A stretch of DNA of 64,000 nt from Cytophagales bacterium (GTDB taxonomy: Bacteria; Bacteroidota; Bacteroidia; Cytophagales; Thermoflexibacteraceae): assembly GCA_013299115.1 (NCBI GenBank), contig JAAFKA010000016.1:56312-120311 (forward strand), read 5' to 3'. Position numbers and translations under genes: made by a program. The notes under the pieces were generated by a model, which made no database searches, was not told the origin of the DNA, and was given only the letters and a program-made list of their open reading frames with translations. This document shows, one piece after another, positions 33,385-42,604 of this stretch; within the stretch, counting starts at the first letter, position 1; the number at the start of each line of letters is the position of its first letter.

Positions 33385-33783
33385 CTACATGACACCAATA
33401 GGTCTTTTATCAGTCCTATTTTTTGAAATAGCAGCGCTACGTGTTTTAGAGGATAAATCAATTAGTTTTTCAAAAAAATCAGAAAGCAAACCGTGATTTG
33501 AACCACTTTGCATATAATCATCAAGCACTTTTTGAATGTTTTGCAAAAAGTCCATAAAAAACAACTCTTTGATTTCGTTAGTTTTTTGTGAATACTTTTC
33601 TACAAGGTTACGAATATCTTTTATTGTTCTACTTGCTTGTGTATCACTTTCCCAATCTCTAAAATGCTGCCCTACACCTTTTGCTGCTTGTTCAGCATTA
33701 AAGTATTTAAAACTAAAAACAATTTCAGGTTCAGGGCTTTTGATAAGAAGTTCTTTTTTTCCTACTTTATCCTCTCTACCCAT
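33385..33783 (-). CDS. hypothetical protein, last gene of AT-rich island
   Basis: A 132-residue, mostly helical protein (…FKYFNAEQAAKGVGQHFRDW… then ESDTQASRTIKDIRNLVEKY). No family recognised. Its ATG overlaps the final codons of the AAA ATPase pseudogene (TATGGGTAG), which means translational coupling to that gene in the ancestral state. If the ATPase is dead this gene may no longer be efficiently translated. Confidence 0.55.
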   Translation of the reverse strand: MGREDKVGKKELLIKSPEPEIVFSFKYFNAEQAAKGVGQHFRDWESDTQASRTIKDIRNLVEKYSQKTNEIKELFFMDFLQNIQKVLDDYMQSGSNHGLLSDFFEKLIDLSSKTRSAAISKNRTDKRPIGVM

Positions 33784-34808
33784 AAATAAAGTTGGTTAAA
33801 AATTTGTCAATGTTACCCAAATAAGGAATAGCACCATATCTGCCTTCTAAATAGCCTTCTTCAAAAGATATTTTATGGGGGGCAAAAAGAGCATCTTTAA
33901 ACTCTACCAAAGAATATAAATCAGTAGCACCTATTTCGTTGTTTTTTTCAGCAAACCAGATTTAGTCACGTCTAAAAATTTTTCCTGTTAATAAATTTGT
34001 ATCGTGAACTGCAAAAATAAGCTGCCCTTGTTGATTAGTTTTGGTATGAAAAAGTTTAATCAGTTCTTGTGTGAGCAAGGTGTGTAGGCTGGCATCCAAC
34101 TCGTCAATAATGAGTACAGTGCCTTTTTCTATACACTCTATCCAAATACCAAAAAGAGAAAACAGCTTTTGTGTACCAAAAGCATTGATAATGGTTATAT
34201 TTTTACGAAACCAATTTTGTATTTTCTGTGAAATGTCGCCATTAAATTGGGCTAAGGCAGACAAAAACAAAGAATTTTTGCGAGTAGCTTTTTGAAAATC
34301 CTTATTCTTAAATTCTGTTTTGGATTTAGCTTTTACTTCATTTTCTGCGGTTCTTATAAAAAAGTTTGGTTTCTCTTTTTGCTCCTTTTTCAAAAGCATA
34401 TAGCCATTCTTGATTTACTTTTTCTCTATCTAACTCAAAACCATAACGAAACTGTGTGTGTTCAATAACGAATACCATTTCAAAAAAAGAGGGCATTTTT
34501 TCTGTTTCCTCACTTAGCATAAAAGGAACAATGCCTGCTATTTCCTCATCTGGTTTTTGTTCGTTATAAGAGCCTAAAATAAATTTTTTAAAAAATTCTA
34601 ATGCTTTAATCAAGTTACTTTTTCCACTGTTATTTGCCCCATAAAAAATGCTACTTTTTAACAATTTGGTTTGTTTTGGGCTATAAAATATATTTTCAAG
34701 TTCGTCTTCTTGTCCCTCGTGATTAGTCATAGCTTTTGTTCCCTCCATACTAAAAGTCTGGGGTTCTTTGAAAGATAAAAAGTTGCCAACTGTAAATTCT
34801 ACGAGCAT
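33776..34808 (-). pseudogene. AAA_15-type ATPase, inactivated
   Basis: The ATG at 34808 starts MLVEFTVGNFLSFKEPQTFS, with Walker A as FYGANNSGKSNLIKALEFF, and a distal Walker B GTVLIIDELDASLHTLL and HDTNLLTGKIFRRD. These mark AAA_15 ATPases of abortive-infection and retron-type systems. Two lesions break it: a frame change near 34380-34395 (EKGAKRE continues as KPNFFIRTAENE only in the other frame) and an in-frame TAA at 33962-33964 where homologues have Gln (FRRD-Q-IWF). Beyond the TAA the family C-terminus (IWFAEKN … YLEGRYGAIPYLGNI) is still readable to a TAG at 33776. So decay is recent. Confidence 0.85.
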
Positions 34809-34895
34809 AAATAATGACTTAAATTCAAATAGCTGAAATAATTGCAAATATACAAAAAGTTTCAAAAACTTAGAATGAGTTTGTTGTATGTAGAT

Positions 34896-35474
34896 TCACT
34901 TTATGTTCTTAATTGCTTCTTTAGAAATGTCTACTGGCAAACCCACTCGCATAAAATAGCGTGCAAAAGCCTGTGATAAATGCTCTCTATATGGAGGCAA
35001 TAACCTAATTCGTGTGTCTTTTGTTTTAGCAATAGCTTTAAGATAGGTTTTAGGCAAAGTATAAACGTCCCTAAAATCTACAACAGAAAAAGGAAACATA
35101 AATTCATTTAATATATACTCGTTAAGGAGGTGATAGATTGGTTGTAAACCTTGTCTTAATTTTTCTCTGGCATCAGAACTTTGATAAAATTTCTCTGTTG
35201 CCATTAAGTCCTTTAAAGTCCATATCGGACAAATAATTATGCTATCTAACTTGTCATTTGTAATATCACAAGCCTGTGATAAAATAATAGCATTAAGTTT
35301 GATTATATCAATTTCATTATTAACAACTTCGCCCTCATTAGTTTTTAAAAGTTCTGTATAAAAGACATCTCCAATAACAGGCACAAGACAGTCAAGAATA
35401 ATATCTCCTTGTGTAATATCATCACTTTTCTGAATAAGACTATACCAGTCAAAATTATGCTCTTTCATTATCAT
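34896..35474 (-). CDS. conserved hypothetical protein of AT-rich island
   Basis: A 192-residue protein. It contains QGDIILDCLVPVI near the start, ILSQACDITNDKLDSIIICP in the middle, and near the end LLPPYREHLSQAFARYFMRV followed by GLPVD. The last block resembles a recurrent, functionally unassigned family of defence-type islands (PPYREHLSQAFARFFMRVGLP). The Cys of SQACDI and the R-E-H may be functional. Overlaps the preceding gene by 20 bases, so translation is probably coupled. Confidence 0.65.
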   Translation of the reverse strand: MIMKEHNFDWYSLIQKSDDITQGDIILDCLVPVIGDVFYTELLKTNEGEVVNNEIDIIKLNAIILSQACDITNDKLDSIIICPIWTLKDLMATEKFYQSSDAREKLRQGLQPIYHLLNEYILNEFMFPFSVVDFRDVYTLPKTYLKAIAKTKDTRIRLLPPYREHLSQAFARYFMRVGLPVDISKEAIKNIK

Positions 35475-35766
35475 TGCTTTCCTTGAGTGAAAGTGTTTTT
35501 ATTTTACCTAATTTCACTTTTACTTTCTTAAAAACTGGTGGCTTCATTACAATATTAAAGTCTTCATAACTAACTTCATAACTTTCTAAATAACTTAGAG
35601 TAGTATTAGTTATTAAAGGTTTATCTAATATAGGAATTGTTAGTTCTTGAGAAAAAACAGAAAGCAATAATAAAGTTACAGACCCTGCTTTCCAATAATT
35701 AACACCATTATTGGATACCACAAGACGTATAGATTCGGGTTGGGAACAATCAATATTGCTGTACAT
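35455..35766 (-). CDS. hypothetical protein of AT-rich island
   Basis: A 103-residue beta-rich protein (LSYLESYEVSYEDFNIVMKP), no family recognised. It overlaps the TIGR04255 gene upstream by 17 bases and the 192-residue gene downstream by 20 bases. The tight overlap on both sides argues that the three proteins are made together. Confidence 0.6.
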   Translation of the reverse strand: MYSNIDCSQPESIRLVVSNNGVNYWKAGSVTLLLLSVFSQELTIPILDKPLITNTTLSYLESYEVSYEDFNIVMKPPVFKKVKVKLGKIKTLSLKESNDNERA

Positions 35767-36514
35767 TGTTAAATTGGTTTATTAGTTTTTTTTCAATGAT
35801 ACCGAAGAAACTTTTTTCAATTACTTCATGTGCATCATGCAACCACATATTAAAATTTTGAGAAATATTTATAACATCTTTGTCTGCAGAAATAAATAAT
35901 ATTTCCCAAATCAATGCGTCTTTACCATCTTTTCGTCCTCTGCGGAAACTATAACCTAATGCACCTTTTGGATTTTGAACAGGCAATAATATGTTTAAAT
36001 GAAAATTATAAGGGTCTGCACTAATATTGCCATCTTCAAATAAAATATTTGGTAAACTAATTTCAAAACCAAAATATTCTTTCAAATAGTCTAAGGGACT
36101 AATTTTACTAAAATCTACCTCAATGGCATTAATATAACTCAATTTTATTTCTTCTATACTAATATTATTAATATTTATTGAGGCTATAAAGTTAGCTATT
36201 GTTTCATTACAATATTTCTCAAAATGATTATTCCATGTATAGCTTTGTAGTTCATTAATGGTTAAAATTCCGTTGCCAATTTGTACAATAGGTGAATGAT
36301 GATCTCTATTAAATTGATATTGAGGCACAAAGGGTAACTGCTCACTTGGAATTTGAGAACTTGGCAATCCTACATGATTTGGGAAATTATGTTTAATCTT
36401 TTCATAAAATTTACCAACAAAAAAATTATATTCATTGCCAGCTCCCTCTGTACTTGTCCATTTTAAGCCTAAAACGGCTTCTACAAGTGGTTTATTTATC
36501 AAGTTCTTATTCAT
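35750..36514 (-). CDS. TIGR04255 family protein
   Basis: A 254-residue protein of the sporadically distributed TIGR04255 family: N-terminal KPLVEAVLGLKWTSTEGAGN, the middle IGNGILTINELQSYTWNNHF, and YINAIEVDF before a beta-rich C-terminal half that ends IIEKKLINQF. Function unknown; homologues lie in variable genomic regions, often next to small unknown genes, which suggests a role in phage defence or toxin-antitoxin function. It is the first gene of the 3.1-kb island, directly behind the hppA terminator. Confidence 0.75.
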   Translation of the reverse strand: MNKNLINKPLVEAVLGLKWTSTEGAGNEYNFFVGKFYEKIKHNFPNHVGLPSSQIPSEQLPFVPQYQFNRDHHSPIVQIGNGILTINELQSYTWNNHFEKYCNETIANFIASININNISIEEIKLSYINAIEVDFSKISPLDYLKEYFGFEISLPNILFEDGNISADPYNFHLNILLPVQNPKGALGYSFRRGRKDGKDALIWEILFISADKDVINISQNFNMWLHDAHEVIEKSFFGIIEKKLINQFNNVQQY

Positions 36515-36569
36515 TTTACTTAATTTAAGTATATTTTAAACAAATATAATAAAATAAACACAACAGAAC

Positions 36570-36615
36570 AAACATAATAAAAACCTTCTAATTTTAAAAA
36601 GTTTTTATTATGTTT
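36570..36615. terminator. terminator of hppA
   Basis: Perfect 15-bp stem AAACATAATAAAAAC / GTTTTTATTATGTTT with a 16-base loop, 25 bases beyond the hppA stop on the minus strand. It insulates the downstream island from hppA transcription. Confidence 0.8.
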
Positions 36616-36639
36616 ACTTAAAACTCCTTATCTCCTTCC

Positions 36640-38823
36640 TTACTTCACATTCATCACCACCTCAACTTTTTTCATCTCTTGTTGTTTCAACAACTCCGCA
36701 TCAGAAATCAGCTTTTTGCCACCGTGCAAACTTGGGGCAATGACTAAGGAAACAATAGACATCAATTTGATTAAGATGTTCATCGACGGACCCGAAGTAT
36801 CTTTGAAAGGGTCGCCGACTGTATCACCTGTTACAGAGGCTTTGTGTGGCTCCGATTTTTTGTAATACACCACGCCTTTGATTGTTACGCCTTTTTCAAA
36901 TGATTTTTTCGCATTGTCCCACGCACCACCTGCGTTAGATTGGAACATTGCCATCAACACACCCGATACGGTTACGCCTGCCAAAGTGCCACCCAATACT
37001 TCTGCACCAAAGGTAAAACCAATGACAATAGGCGTAATAAGGGCAATAGCCCCTGGCAAAATCATTTCGCGAATAGCTGCTTGGGTAGAAATGGCTACGC
37101 ATTTTTCATATTCTGGTCTTGCTTTGCCCTCCATGATGCCTTTAATTTCTCTAAATTGGCGGCGAACTTCCTCCACCATATCCATCGCTGCCTTGCCTAC
37201 TGCGTCTATTGCCAATGCAGAAAACACAAAAGGTATCATGGCACCGACAAACAAACCAGCCAATACTCTTGAATTAGAAATATCAATTTTGTCAATTCCC
37301 GCAGTTCCCATGAAGGCTGCAAACAACGCCAACGAAGTCAAGGCTGCCGAAGCAATGGCAAAACCTTTGCCAATGGCTGCTGTCGTGTTACCCACTGCAT
37401 CGAGAATATCTGTTTTTTCACGTACTTCTTTTGGTAAATCTGACATTTCGGCAATTCCGCCTGCATTGTCCGCAATAGGACCAAAAGCATCAATAGCTAA
37501 TTGCATGGCGGTTGTTGCCATCATACCTGCTGCTGCTATGGAAACGCCATACAAACCCGCAGCCTCATAACTCAAAATAATACCTGCTGCCAACACAATG
37601 ATTGGGAAAACAGTTGAGTACATACCCACTGCCAAACCTCCAATTACGTTGGTTGCGTGTCCTGTTCCTGACCTTTCTATGATAGACAGAACAGGTTTTT
37701 TGCCCATTGCTGTATAGTATTCGGTTAGCATAGACATCAATGCACCCACTACCAAACCAACCACTACCGCAGCAAAAACACCATTGGAAGTAAATTCATA
37801 CCCTCTGATAGTCAAGCTTGATGCAGGCAACATCCATTTGATAAGGAAATAAGACGAAACGGCAGTCAAAGCAACCGAAACCCAGTTGCCCATGTTCAAC
37901 GCACCTTGTACGTGCTTGTTTTCGCCACCTTCTTTCACTTTCACAAACATAAATCCGATAGCCGAAAACAAAATACCCAAACCACAAAGCACCATTGGCA
38001 ATAAAATTGGAGCCATGCCACCAAAGTTATCAGGTGAGGCAACCTCACGACCTAAGACCATGGTAGCCAAAATAGTAGCCACATAAGAGCCGAACAAATC
38101 TGCACCCATACCCGCCACATCACCCACATTGTCGCCTACGTTGTCGGCAATGGTTGCAGGGTTGCGAGGGTCGTCTTCGGGAATACCAGCCTCCACTTTG
38201 CCCACTAAATCTGCCCCAACGTCAGCAGCTTTGGTGTAGATACCACCACCCACACGAGCAAACAAAGCTATACTTTCTGCACCCAACGAGAAACCTGTCA
38301 AAACCTCTAAGGCTTTTTCCATTTCCACGCCATTCACCCCCGCATTGCCCACGAACATTGCTTTAAAAACAATGAACAAAGAGCCTAAGCCCAACACAGC
38401 CAAACCAGCCACGCCCATGCCCATCACAGTTCCGCCTGTAAAAGATACGTTTAGGGCTTTTGACAAACTTGTGCGAGCAGCTTCGGCCGTTCTTACATTG
38501 GCTTTGGTTGCAATACGCATACCGATAAAGCCCGCCAAAGCAGAGAAAAAAGCCCCAATAATAAAGGCAACCACAATCATAGGGCTTGATTTTGAATTGG
38601 TGCTACCCAAAATACCCAAGAAAATACAAGCAATAACCACAAAGTAAGACAATACTTTGTATTCTGCCTTCAAAAAAGCCATAGCACCGTCTGCTATGTA
38701 GGTCGATATTTCAACCATTCTGTCGTTACCAGCCTCTTGCTGCGTCACCCAATTTGATTTTACATAGGTGTAAAGCAACGCCAAAATCCCAAATACAGGG
38801 ACTGCGTACATGATGTTTTCCAT
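36640..38823 (-). CDS. hppA: membrane-bound ion-translocating pyrophosphatase, K+-dependent type
   Basis: A 727-residue protein with about 16 membrane helices. The pyrophosphate/Mg site is [20 protein letters not shown] followed by [20 protein letters not shown]; a second conserved acidic loop is [16 protein letters not shown]. The residue after GNTT in [10 protein letters not shown] is Ala instead of Lys, which marks the K+-dependent subclass that pumps Na+ or H+. It uses cytosolic pyrophosphate to energise the inner membrane. A hairpin (38874-38911) and a REP-A repeat separate it from the zinc module. Confidence 0.95.
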   Translation of the reverse strand: MENIMYAVPVFGILALLYTYVKSNWVTQQEAGNDRMVEISTYIADGAMAFLKAEYKVLSYFVVIACIFLGILGSTNSKSSPMIVVAFIIGAFFSALAGFIGMRIATKANVRTAEAARTSLSKALNVSFTGGTVMGMGVAGLAVLGLGSLFIVFKAMFVGNAGVNGVEMEKALEVLTGFSLGAESIALFARVGGGIYTKAADVGADLVGKVEAGIPEDDPRNPATIADNVGDNVGDVAGMGADLFGSYVATILATMVLGREVASPDNFGGMAPILLPMVLCGLGILFSAIGFMFVKVKEGGENKHVQGALNMGNWVSVALTAVSSYFLIKWMLPASSLTIRGYEFTSNGVFAAVVVGLVVGALMSMLTEYYTAMGKKPVLSIIERSGTGHATNVIGGLAVGMYSTVFPIIVLAAGIILSYEAAGLYGVSIAAAGMMATTAMQLAIDAFGPIADNAGGIAEMSDLPKEVREKTDILDAVGNTTAAIGKGFAIASAALTSLALFAAFMGTAGIDKIDISNSRVLAGLFVGAMIPFVFSALAIDAVGKAAMDMVEEVRRQFREIKGIMEGKARPEYEKCVAISTQAAIREMILPGAIALITPIVIGFTFGAEVLGGTLAGVTVSGVLMAMFQSNAGGAWDNAKKSFEKGVTIKGVVYYKKSEPHKASVTGDTVGDPFKDTSGPSMNILIKLMSIVSLVIAPSLHGGKKLISDAELLKQQEMKKVEVVMNVK

Positions 38824-38955
38824 TGTTTAATAATGTGTAATAGGTAGAATTTTGAAAAAATGTTTTTAGGTTGCGAATTTGGGGTTTATAATTCTAAATT
38901 CCAAATTCGCAGCTATTTTAGGTAAGCAAAGTTATGAAGATTAGCAGAATTGTCC

Positions 38956-38994
38956 GTTAAAGATGATATCTCTTAAAAAGATGTCATCTTTAAC
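38956..38994. repeat. REP-A palindromic repeat
   Basis: GTTAAAGATGATATCTC / AAAAAGATGTCATCTTTAAC arms. Sits between hppA and the convergently or tandemly read lipoprotein gene and can act as the terminator of the latter. Confidence 0.8.
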
Positions 38995-39011
38995 ACACCT
39001 TTTTACCACGC

Positions 39012-39530
39012 TTACTTTTTCTTTTTTTCTACCACTTTTGCAGGTTCTGCTTTCTTGGCTTGGTCTTCTGCCAACATTTTTTCGTGGTCTGCTTTCATTG
39101 TGGCGTGGTCTGTTTCCATTTGTTTGTGGTCTGCAAGCATTTGGTCGTGGTCTGCTTTCAGTTGGTCGTGTTCTTTTGTAACCATTTCATCTGTCATTTC
39201 GCCTTTGGTGTGTTTAGCCTCCAACTCCTCATGTTGTTTCATCACTTCTTCGTGTTTAGCAATCATCGTATTGTGCTTTTCTATCAACGCCTGATGGCTG
39301 ACCTCTAAGGCTTTGTGTGTCGTATCTGTTTCGGGCAGCGCATTGTGTTCTTCTACAAATTTTTTGTGTTCTGCCTCCAACTGTTCATGCGAAGCCTCCA
39401 TTGTTTTGTGTTCTTGCTCCATTTGTGCGTGAGCCTCCACTAATTGCTTGTGCAATTCTTCATTAAATTTGGGTTTGCAAGCCAAAGCAACTGCTGCCAA
39501 AACCACAAAGTAAAATAAGTTTTTTAACAT
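39012..39530 (-). CDS. histidine-rich coiled-coil lipoprotein
   Basis: A 172-residue lipoprotein (ATG at 39530; the frame extends to 39626 but through the regulatory palindrome). The signal ends in lipobox LAAVALAC (Cys at about 18). The mature part is one long coiled coil built from seven-residue repeats of the type EHxxMExxH and DHxxMxxD, with more than twenty His spaced at i/i+7 beside Glu/Asp, then a Lys-rich tail. Such a His/Glu surface would bind transition metals. It is divergent from merC across a Zur/Fur-like palindrome, so a role as periplasmic zinc reservoir or scavenger is inferred. Confidence 0.75.
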   Translation of the reverse strand: MLKNLFYFVVLAAVALACKPKFNEELHKQLVEAHAQMEQEHKTMEASHEQLEAEHKKFVEEHNALPETDTTHKALEVSHQALIEKHNTMIAKHEEVMKQHEELEAKHTKGEMTDEMVTKEHDQLKADHDQMLADHKQMETDHATMKADHEKMLAEDQAKKAEPAKVVEKKKK

Positions 39531-39566
39531 AACTGTAAATTTTTTTAAGATTTGACTAATTGGCTG

Positions 39567-39574
39567 CAAAGGTA
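39567..39574 (-). promoter_or_regulatory. -7 element for His-rich lipoprotein
   Basis: CAAAGGTA, on the minus strand TACCTTTG, fits TAnnTTTG and stands 37 bases before the start codon, next to the palindrome at 39596-39640. Confidence 0.55.
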
Positions 39575-39595
39575 AAACTATTTTTTTGAAAGAAA

Positions 39596-39640
39596 AATTA
39601 TTTTCACAAATGCAACAATGTTGCATTTGTGAAAATAATT
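39596..39640. promoter_or_regulatory. 45-base perfect palindrome with Zur/Fur-like box
   Basis: The core is TGCAACAATGTTGCA (39611-39625), extended symmetrically by A/T-rich arms to 45 bases without a mismatch. The same 15-base core (TGCAACATTGTTGCA) occurs twice upstream of the AztD-like gene. Position between two divergent promoters suggests simultaneous repression of the lipoprotein and merC. Confidence 0.8.
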
Positions 39641-39650
39641 ACTACCTTTG
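39621..39650 (+). promoter_or_regulatory. promoter of merC-like gene
   Basis: TTG at 39621-39623 (-33) and TACCTTTG at 39643-39650 (-7), spaced 19 bases, the normal Bacteroidota arrangement. The -33 part lies within the palindrome, so a bound repressor would block polymerase. Confidence 0.65.
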
Positions 39651-39676
39651 CATACTAAAAATAAAAATACTTGACA

Positions 39677-40033
39677 ATGAATTTATCAAACTTACCTTCA
39701 AAATCCGACCTTATTGGCGTTATTTCAGCGTCTTTGTGTATGGTGCATTGCTTTTTTACGCCTTTGCTCTTGCTTCTATTTGCTGCTTTTGAGTGGTTTC
39801 ACGCCATTTCATACATCTTTTTATTTATCAGTTTTGTGTCAGCTTTTGAAGCCACAAAGCATAGTAAAAACCTAAAAGTATTAACATTGATTTGGGGAAG
39901 TTTTGTGCTTTTTGCTATTGCCATTATTTTTGAAGATGACTTCGAATTTTTGCACAAACTTAGTTATGTGGCAAGTTTGGGGCTAATTATAGGACATATT
40001 TTAAATATTCGTTATTGCCAAAAATGTAAATAA
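39677..40033 (+). CDS. MerC-domain membrane protein
   Basis: A 118-residue protein with four hydrophobic helices and the MerC metal motif SLCMVHCFFTPLLLLLFAAF (Cys pair and Pro) in the first helix, plus a C-terminal HILNIRYCQKCK with two Cys. MerC-type proteins move divalent metal or metalloid ions across the inner membrane; in Bacteroidota they are often linked to zinc-responsive operons. Start chosen at the ATG at 39677 rather than TTG at 39671. The Zur/Fur-like box overlaps its promoter. Confidence 0.75.
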   Translation: MNLSNLPSKSDLIGVISASLCMVHCFFTPLLLLLFAAFEWFHAISYIFLFISFVSAFEATKHSKNLKVLTLIWGSFVLFAIAIIFEDDFEFLHKLSYVASLGLIIGHILNIRYCQKCK

Positions 40034-40055
40034 GAAAAATATTGTAAATAATTTT

Positions 40056-40070
40056 TGCAACATTGTTGCA
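40056..40070. promoter_or_regulatory. Zur/Fur-like box 1 of the AztD-like gene
   Basis: TGCAACATTGTTGCA within a longer imperfect palindrome (40046-40080). It covers the -33 TTG (40065-40067) of the promoter. Confidence 0.75.
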
Positions 40071-40094
40071 CAAATTATTTTATTTCTATATTTG
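40065..40094 (+). promoter_or_regulatory. promoter of the AztD-like gene
   Basis: TTG at 40065-40067 and TATATTTG at 40087-40094 with 19 bases between, 63 bases before the start codon. Both elements overlap repressor boxes. Confidence 0.65.
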
Positions 40095-40107
40095 CAACAT
40101 TGTTGCA
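40093..40107. promoter_or_regulatory. Zur/Fur-like box 2 of the AztD-like gene
   Basis: Second TGCAACATTGTTGCA, centred 37 bases after box 1; overlaps the end of the -7 element. Confidence 0.75.
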
Positions 40108-40156
40108 TTTTTATCATTGCAATATTTATTTCTTAAACTAAACTTATTTACAAAAA

Positions 40157-41362
40157 ATGAAAACAAATAACCTCGTAAAACTTAGTTTGGCAGCATTGTT
40201 TGCTACAACTTTTGCTGCCTGCCAAAAATCTGATGAAGTTGCTCCCGAAGATACTCGTGAGTATAAGTTTATCAATCTATTAGTTAGTGATGCAAATACT
40301 TCTCAACTTTCTTTAATTGCTCCCCAGACAGGTTTAATTAAAAATTTTAATGCAAAATTTGCAAAATCAGCTCTTTATACTACTGCTTCTGGTCGTTTTG
40401 CGGTACTAATTCACCGAGAAAACAATTTTGTTGAAACATTTGATACAGGTTTTGAAGTTCATTCTGACCACGTAGATATAAAAGGTACGCCAAAATTTGG
40501 TGCTTTGATAGGAGATAGTAAACTACCAACGCACTTTAAAACACACGGCAGCGAAATTGCAGTTTTTAATGACGGCGACGGCACCATGAACCTTGCCAAC
40601 GAAAATGATTTTCATACAACAGGTATGAAAATGAAGGCTATGACAACTAACAACATTGCCCACCACGGTGCTATGGCTAAGTTTGATAATGGCTACTATG
40701 CAGTTACTGAAAAAGATGGTTCAGTAGCTGGTTCTTTGCCCGAAAGAGTAAAAATTATGGACACACAGGGCAATCTTATTTATGCTTCTACGGTGCAAAC
40801 AAAGGGTATTCATGGCAATGCAACAAATGGTAAATATGCTGTTTTTGGCTCTGCAAGTGGTATTTTGGTGGTAGAAAGTAACGGACTACAGAAACTTATC
40901 AATCACCCCGCAGATTTTGGTACAGCTTGGTTTGGAACTATTTTAGAAGGACAAGGCAGTAAATTTATTGGTTATACGGCTGCAAAAGGTGCTTATTTTA
41001 TTGACGTACAGACAGATAAAGTTACGCCAATTATAGAAAATACAGACATTATGCAATGTAAAGTAGATTATAAAGGTAATAATTTGCTTGTTTTACTGCA
41101 TAGTGGCGAATTGCATATTTTCAATTTAACAACGGGAATGTTGAAAAACAAAGCATCAGTTTTGGGTGCAACAGCTAAAACCGAAACTGCCAAACCACAA
41201 ATAGAGGCAACCGCAAAATATGTCTATATCACTTCGCCACAAACAGGAGAAATTATCCAAATTTCTGCCTTGACGCTGACGAATAGCACAAAAATAAAAG
41301 TTGGTGGTAGCCCTTATCGTTTAGTTGTTTTGGGTGATGAAACCAGCAAAGGACACGAATAA
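40157..41362 (+). CDS. AztD-like zinc metallochaperone lipoprotein
   Basis: A 401-residue lipoprotein (lipobox FATTFAACQK). Beta-propeller-like repeats carry the histidine motifs of AztD periplasmic zinc chaperones: VHSDHVDIKGTPKFG, LPTHFKTHGSEIAVFNDGDG, AHHGAMAKF and KGIHGNAT. AztD delivers zinc to a periplasmic binding protein in the AztABCD system. Here the neighbours are a MerC protein and an ABC-2-type transporter with DUF3526 permeases instead of AztABC. Two Zur/Fur-like boxes on its promoter support expression under zinc limitation. Confidence 0.75.
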   Translation: MKTNNLVKLSLAALFATTFAACQKSDEVAPEDTREYKFINLLVSDANTSQLSLIAPQTGLIKNFNAKFAKSALYTTASGRFAVLIHRENNFVETFDTGFEVHSDHVDIKGTPKFGALIGDSKLPTHFKTHGSEIAVFNDGDGTMNLANENDFHTTGMKMKAMTTNNIAHHGAMAKFDNGYYAVTEKDGSVAGSLPERVKIMDTQGNLIYASTVQTKGIHGNATNGKYAVFGSASGILVVESNGLQKLINHPADFGTAWFGTILEGQGSKFIGYTAAKGAYFIDVQTDKVTPIIENTDIMQCKVDYKGNNLLVLLHSGELHIFNLTTGMLKNKASVLGATAKTETAKPQIEATAKYVYITSPQTGEIIQISALTLTNSTKIKVGGSPYRLVVLGDETSKGHE

Positions 41363-41384
41363 GGAATATTTTGTAAAACACATT

Positions 41385-41424
41385 TCCAGCAACCCTGCAA
41401 GGGTTTTGAACCCTTGCGGGGATA
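41385..41424. repeat. GCAAGGGTT palindrome
   Basis: Inverted repeat CCTGCAAGGGTT / AACCCTTGCGGGG in the gap between the AztD-like and ABC ATPase genes; also suited as a weak terminator. Confidence 0.6.
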
Positions 41425-41440
41425 TTTTTCAAACAAAACT

Positions 41441-42139
41441 ATGCTTAAAACCAAAGACCTTAGCAAAGAATATGGCAATTTTGTTGCCCTCAATGCTTTA
41501 AATTTAGACATAAAAAGTGGCGATATTTATTGCCTGTTGGGTGCAAATGGTGCAGGCAAATCTACTACTATCAACTTATTTTTAGGATTTATTGAGCCAA
41601 CAAAAGGCAAAGTTGAGATAAATAATTTAGATGTGAGCCAACACCCAATAGCTACCAAAGAATATATTGCTTATATTCCCGAAAACTTGATGCTCTATCC
41701 AAATTTTACGGGCTTAGAAAATTTGGAATATTTTGCAGGTTTGGCAAATAAAAAATATCCAAAAACACAACTCATTAGTTTTTTGCAAGAAGCTGGTTTA
41801 CAGGCAGATGCACACCAAAAAAGAGTTTCAGCCTACTCAAAAGGTATGCGACAAAAAGTAGGAATTGCCATTGCCTTAGCAAAAAATGCAAAGGCTTTGC
41901 TCCTCGACGAACCCACTTCAGGGCTTGACCCGCAGGCAAGTAATGAGTTTTCTAACTTGCTACTCCAATTACAAGCAAAAGGAATGGCAACGCTAATGGC
42001 TACTCACGATATTTTTCGGGCAAAACAAATTGCCACGCATATAGGAATTATGAAACAAGGAAATTTGCTAAAATCTTTCAAGGCAGACGAGCTAAGTCTG
42101 CAAGAATTGGAAAATTTGTATTTAGAAACCATAAAATAA
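41441..42139 (+). CDS. ABC transporter ATP-binding protein (NosF-like)
   Basis: A 232-residue ATPase; ATG at 41441 gives MLKTKDLSKEYGNFVALNAL. Walker A GANGAGKSTT, the ABC signature as YSKGMRQKVGIAIALAKNAK, Walker B LLLDEPTSGLDPQASNEF and H-loop MATHDIFRAKQIATHIG. This CcmA/NosF subtype works with ABC-2 permeases, here the two DUF3526-type permeases downstream. It probably exports or refolds envelope components, with inferred zinc linkage from position only. Confidence 0.85.
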   Translation: MLKTKDLSKEYGNFVALNALNLDIKSGDIYCLLGANGAGKSTTINLFLGFIEPTKGKVEINNLDVSQHPIATKEYIAYIPENLMLYPNFTGLENLEYFAGLANKKYPKTQLISFLQEAGLQADAHQKRVSAYSKGMRQKVGIAIALAKNAKALLLDEPTSGLDPQASNEFSNLLLQLQAKGMATLMATHDIFRAKQIATHIGIMKQGNLLKSFKADELSLQELENLYLETIK

Positions 42140-42604
42140 ACTGTAGCTAAGGACTTCAGTCCGCAGTTGTACCGTAGGCTTTAGCCTGCAAGGTCTTTTT
42201 TTGTAAAAGTTGTAACCAAAATGACCTTGCAGGCTAAAGCCCAATGCTATTAAGCTAAGAAGTAGTTTTTAGTGCCATAGGCACGAAATATTTATAGCAG
42301 AGGCATATTTCCACCTCCCAAAGTGCCGTAGGCACGAAATATGTCGTGCCTACGGCACTTTGGGGGGAGTTGGGTCTTGTTTTTTCTATAAATATGTCGT
42401 TCCTATCGGAACTTAATAAATCCAACTAACTGATAATCAAATAATTATAAAATTTATAATCTACTTTCTTAGCCGAACAGCATTGGACTTTAGTCTATGA
42501 TTTTTGATAAGCAACAGACTAAAGTCTGTGGTACACAAAGGTAATGTCCTTATAAAAACTGCGGGCTGAAGCCCGCAGCTACAGTAAAAAACACCTCAAA
42601 AATT
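42140..42604. repeat. block of mixed palindromic repeats
   Basis: 465 bases without a gene, between the ABC ATPase and first permease. In order: GTAGCTAAGGACTTCAGTCC, a GGCTTTAGCCTGCAAGG / its inverted copy GCAGGCTAAAGCCC pair, CCAATGCTATTAAGCTAAG (also at 4189), GTGCC(G/A)TAGGCACGAAATAT in direct and inverted orientation, GGACTTTAGTC / GACTAAAGTC, and CTGCGGGCTGAAGCCCGCAG. All are hairpin units with a central TTTA, TTCA or similar. Confidence 0.8.

Noticed and set aside
36878..38647. Long plus-strand frames opposite hppA (up to 230 codons)
   Set aside because: Antisense of a Gly/Ala-rich membrane protein; composition biased, no motif.
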